DNA from: Lachnospiraceae bacterium
GTDB lineage: Bacteria; Bacillota; Clostridia; Lachnospirales; Lachnospiraceae
Direction of reading: 5' to 3'
DNA length: 53,548 nt
NCBI GenBank assembly: GCA_015057005.1
Contig: SVFF01000015.1
Location: 1 to 53,548, forward strand
In this document: positions 51,426 through 53,548 of the stretch, piece after piece
Position numbering within the stretch: the stretch's first letter is position 1
Layout of the letters: each line of letters opens with the position of its first letter
The notes under the pieces: model-generated
What the model saw: only the letters and a program-made list of their open reading frames with translations
What the model was told of the DNA's origin: nothing
The model's database searches: none
Made by a program: the position numbers and the translations under genes

Positions 51426-52351
51426 TTTCTTTTGCCCTCTTTGCGCAGGGAATAATTCAGCATCGGTTCATCATCAATAAAATTGATTTCGTCGTTCAGA
51501 TATACCTGGTAATTGTTCCAAGTTTCCTCCAGCATCTCCAGATTCTTCTTCACATCTTTGGGGCGCTTCAGGCACAGAGCCACCACAAGAGCATTGATGA
51601 CACTTAAAGGTGCTACCAGGGAATCTACGATGGAGACCATGTCGCTTCTGGCCAACAGATTACAGGAAGAATACAGATTCATGGGGGAATGGATGCTGTC
51701 TGTAATCGCGATCACCTTGGCATTGCGGTCATTGGCAAATTCCATAGCTTTTAAAGTGCGCATGGAATATCTGGGAAAACTGATGCCGATGAAGCAATCC
51801 TTCTCGCTGATGCGGATCATCTGCTCAAAAGTCTCTGTTACACTGGTGGAATTCAAAAGTACCACTTTCCCCCGGATCATGTTCAAATAAAAATGCAGGA
51901 ATGCTGCCAAGGGTTCGTTGCTGCGAAGACCCATAATATAGACAGTATCCGCTCCAAGAATGGTGGAGACGGCCGTCTCAAAGGCTGCAGGATCCAGATT
52001 GTCTATGGTGTCCTGAATTTTTTCAATGTCAGAAGTCAGAACGGAAGTCAAGATCTCTGATTGAGTGCTTTTTCCGTATTTTGCTGTAGTCAGCTGTACA
52101 CCATTTAGCTTGTCCTTGACACATTGCTCCAAAGCCTTCTGAAATTCCGGATATCCCTCATAACCGATTCCGGAAGCAAAACGGACAACTGTAGACTCAC
52201 TGATGCCCAACTCTTCACCCAGCCTGGCCGCTGTCATGAAAACAGCCTGATCAAAATGTTCGGAAATGTAATTGGCAATGGCCTTGTGGCTCTTACTCAT
52301 GCGCTCGTAACGCTCTTCAATGCGACCAAACAGACCGTTCTCTTTTTTCAT
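51422..52351 (-). CDS. RpiR/MurR-family transcriptional regulator
   Basis: About 309 residues in two domains: an N-terminal helix-turn-helix (AARLGEELGISESTVVRFASGIGYEGYPEFQ) and a C-terminal SIS sugar-phosphate-binding domain (VYIMGLRSNEPLAAFLHFYLNMI, then ISFPRYSMRTLKAMEFANDRNAKVIAITDS). Family regulators respond to phosphorylated sugars or amino sugars. The start at 52351 has GGAG nine bases upstream; an earlier ATG at 52372 is weaker. It is coupled by ATGA to the flavoprotein, so I infer that it controls that gene, though no sugar gene is adjacent. Confidence 0.9.
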   Translation of the reverse strand: MKKENGLFGRIEERYERMSKSHKAIANYISEHFDQAVFMTAARLGEELGISESTVVRFASGIGYEGYPEFQKALEQCVKDKLNGVQLTTAKYGKSTQSEILTSVLTSDIEKIQDTIDNLDPAAFETAVSTILGADTVYIMGLRSNEPLAAFLHFYLNMIRGKVVLLNSTSVTETFEQMIRISEKDCFIGISFPRYSMRTLKAMEFANDRNAKVIAITDSIHSPMNLYSSCNLLARSDMVSIVDSLVAPLSVINALVVALCLKRPKDVKKNLEMLEETWNNYQVYLNDEINFIDDEPMLNYSLRKEGKRK

Positions 52352-52471
52352 TCCATCCGACTCCTTCTCCACAATGCATCATATACTTTTCATCATATAC
52401 ATTTTATTTTACGTAGGAATTGCAGGGATGTCAAGAAAAGGTTATGTGAGGAAACAGAAGGAGGGGCGGAG

Positions 52472-52558
52472 GGGTACTCTTTACATGTTTTCATAAGCCA
52501 CGCTCAGTCTGTACGAATATTCTAAGCTGCGTGTTAAAAAAACATGTGAGCAGTACCC
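52472..52558. mobile_element. MITE-like element with imperfect terminal inverted repeats
   Basis: The left end GGGTACTCTTTACATGTTT and right end (as the complement of AAACATGTGAGCAGTACCC) match at 16 of 19 positions; similarity continues a little inward (CACGC). Length about 87 bases, no coding frame. The region 52373-52690 holds no gene; the element and the terminator at 52588 are all I see. Confidence 0.45.
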
Positions 52559-52587
52559 AATGTCATTAAGTTAAAGGGCTAGAAAAA

Positions 52588-52627
52588 AGAAACCTTTCCA
52601 CAATTAAAAGTGGGCAGGTTTCTTTTT
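52588..52627. terminator. terminator of the XRE gene (bidirectional form)
   Basis: AGAAACCT / AGGTTTCT with CCAC/GTGG inside, A run on the left and T run on the right. Confidence 0.75.
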
Positions 52628-52690
52628 TTGTATCTTATTATCAATTAGATAAATTGGAATTTGACGCTCCATCAAACTGAAATTTGTACA

Positions 52691-53200
52691 TTATCTTGCT
52701 CCGCTTCCATCATATGCATTATTTTCTATGTATGTCATCATAGTATTATTTCTCCAACCATGTGCTACAAGCAGAAACAATATAGCCATAAAAATTATCC
52801 ATCCCTGTTTGCATACTATCCCTAAAAGAGCTACACCTATAATGCAAATTCCTATAAATACCATAATTGAAATGTGTTCTTTCAACCATTTCGTTTTATA
52901 AAAATCAATTCGTTCCTTAAGCGAAAAACTACTTACCTTCAATGTGTGAGCAAGATTTATTTCTGCCGCTTCTTTATATTCCTCTGCTAACAATCTCTTG
53001 CCGCTTAATATTTCATTTACACTTACATCGAATAATTGGCTCATGGTTAATAGAACATCTGCCGGTGGTAAATAATTTCCATTTTCCCAACGGGATACTG
53101 TCTTATTTGTTACGCCTATTTTCTCTCCAAGCTGCTCCTGTGTAAGCTCTTGTTCCTTTCTTAGTTCTGCTATGAATTTTCCAACTCTTACTAAATCCAT
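52691..53200 (-). CDS. XRE-family regulator with two membrane helices
   Basis: 169 residues. Helix-turn-helix at about 7-62 (RKEQELTQEQLGEKIGVTNKTVSRWENG), a linker, then two hydrophobic helices (ISIMVFIGICIIGVALLGIV and GWIIFMAILFLLVAHGW). Membrane-linked XRE regulators usually sense a partner or envelope state. The ATG has GGAGGTGA upstream. The stop codon of the gene before it (53191-53193) overlaps its start by ten bases, so the two are probably in one transcript. Promoter not visible. Confidence 0.85.
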   Translation of the reverse strand: MDLVRVGKFIAELRKEQELTQEQLGEKIGVTNKTVSRWENGNYLPPADVLLTMSQLFDVSVNEILSGKRLLAEEYKEAAEINLAHTLKVSSFSLKERIDFYKTKWLKEHISIMVFIGICIIGVALLGIVCKQGWIIFMAILFLLVAHGWRNNTMMTYIENNAYDGSGAR

Positions 53201-53548
53201 TGTGTCACCTCCACAAAAAGCATAGCAAAACAGCTTCTTTTTGTCTTTACCATAAATAGCGAATTGTTAGACATTGCTCTTTTTACACTATTATAAAATA
53301 CCCAATTTACAACAAAATCCAATTTATGCTTAGCCAAACCGTATTCTGAAAGAATTTCAACAGCAGCCAAATAGAGACTTTTGCCAAACGCTGTATAATA
53401 TGCATTTTGATATGCTTCGGCATTATAGGCTCCGTCTGAAAAAGTTTCTTCGATTACACTAGCCCATCGTTTGGCAAAATCTAACGCCACTTCATTTTTA
53501 GGATCAAATATTTTTATCCATGTTGATAATATTAGCTTGGTAAACAAT
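53191..53548 (-). CDS. partial gene, unknown helical protein
   Basis: The 3' part of a leftward gene that continues past the window edge; the open frame to the edge gives about 118 residues and the only frame-opening codon there is TTG at 53547, so the true start is probably outside. The sequence is helical (AKRWASVIEETFSDGAYN, AVEILSEYGLAKHKLDF) with a Lys/Arg-rich end. I recognise no family. It overlaps the XRE regulator start by ten bases, suggesting co-transcription with it. Confidence 0.5.
   Translation of the reverse strand, partial: LFTKLILSTWIKIFDPKNEVALDFAKRWASVIEETFSDGAYNAEAYQNAYYTAFGKSLYLAAVEILSEYGLAKHKLDFVVNWVFYNSVKRAMSNNSLFMVKTKRSCFAMLFVEVTQWI

Overview
The window looks like chromosomal DNA of an anaerobic gut-type Clostridia, most likely Lachnospiraceae. 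Pointers are a moderate-GC genome with strong GGAGG-type ribosome binding sites, TTGACA-N17-TATAAT promoters, a cmk-ispH-rpsA cluster, a T-box leader on leuS, an Re-citrate-synthase-type enzyme in place of a GltA-type one, an iron alcohol dehydrogenase, and several cytoplasmic glycoside hydrolases without signal peptides. I see no rRNA, tRNA, CRISPR array, prophage or complete insertion sequence. Most genes lie on the minus strand; assignments are from reading motifs, not from searches.

Layout: 0.2-7 kb holds an ABC-F ATPase, an LDH/MDH-family dehydrogenase and, convergent with it, an operon Re-citrate synthase - GntR/FCD regulator - NADP isocitrate dehydrogenase. The operon promoter overlaps a perfect palindrome that is probably the GntR operator. 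With aconitase (not in the window) these genes would make 2-oxoglutarate for glutamate. 7-9.4 kb holds an intracellular subtilisin and three unrecognised small plus-strand genes (Cys/Gly-rich, Met-rich, helical) that may belong to the spore. 9.4-18.4 kb is an accessory stretch: a GNAT - alpha/beta hydrolase - metallo-beta-lactamase operon, a YcxB-like membrane protein, a large enzyme of unknown specificity, an epimerase, two tandem DUF3795-like Cys-rich proteins, and three GNATs, one fused to a DUF3795-like Cys cluster.

18.6-28.5 kb is housekeeping: leuS with a T-box leader, a HelD-type helicase, an EF-G-like GTPase, a VanZ-like protein and a strongly expressed-looking iron alcohol dehydrogenase. 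28.6-40.7 kb holds GH78, queA with an M18 aminopeptidase, GH2, MATE, YihY and SpoIID-like genes. A strong 6S RNA candidate sits at about 40.8-40.97 kb. 41-53.5 kb holds an aminopeptidase P, thrC, a GH27 galactosidase with a tiny zinc-ribbon partner, a YprB-like nuclease, rpsA-ispH-cmk, a BaiN/HI0933 flavoprotein coupled to an RpiR regulator, and an XRE regulator overlapping a gene cut by the window edge.

The most unusual signals are: three intergenic tandem arrays (14-15 bp units, different sequences) that each begin at the stop codon of the upstream gene; a plus-strand promoter-terminator unit between helD and the EF-G-like gene with no protein to serve; the LDH-family enzyme with the malate-type Arg at its specificity position beside citrate-pathway genes; the DUF3795/GNAT cluster with a domain fusion; and an 87-bp MITE-like inverted-repeat element near 52.5 kb.
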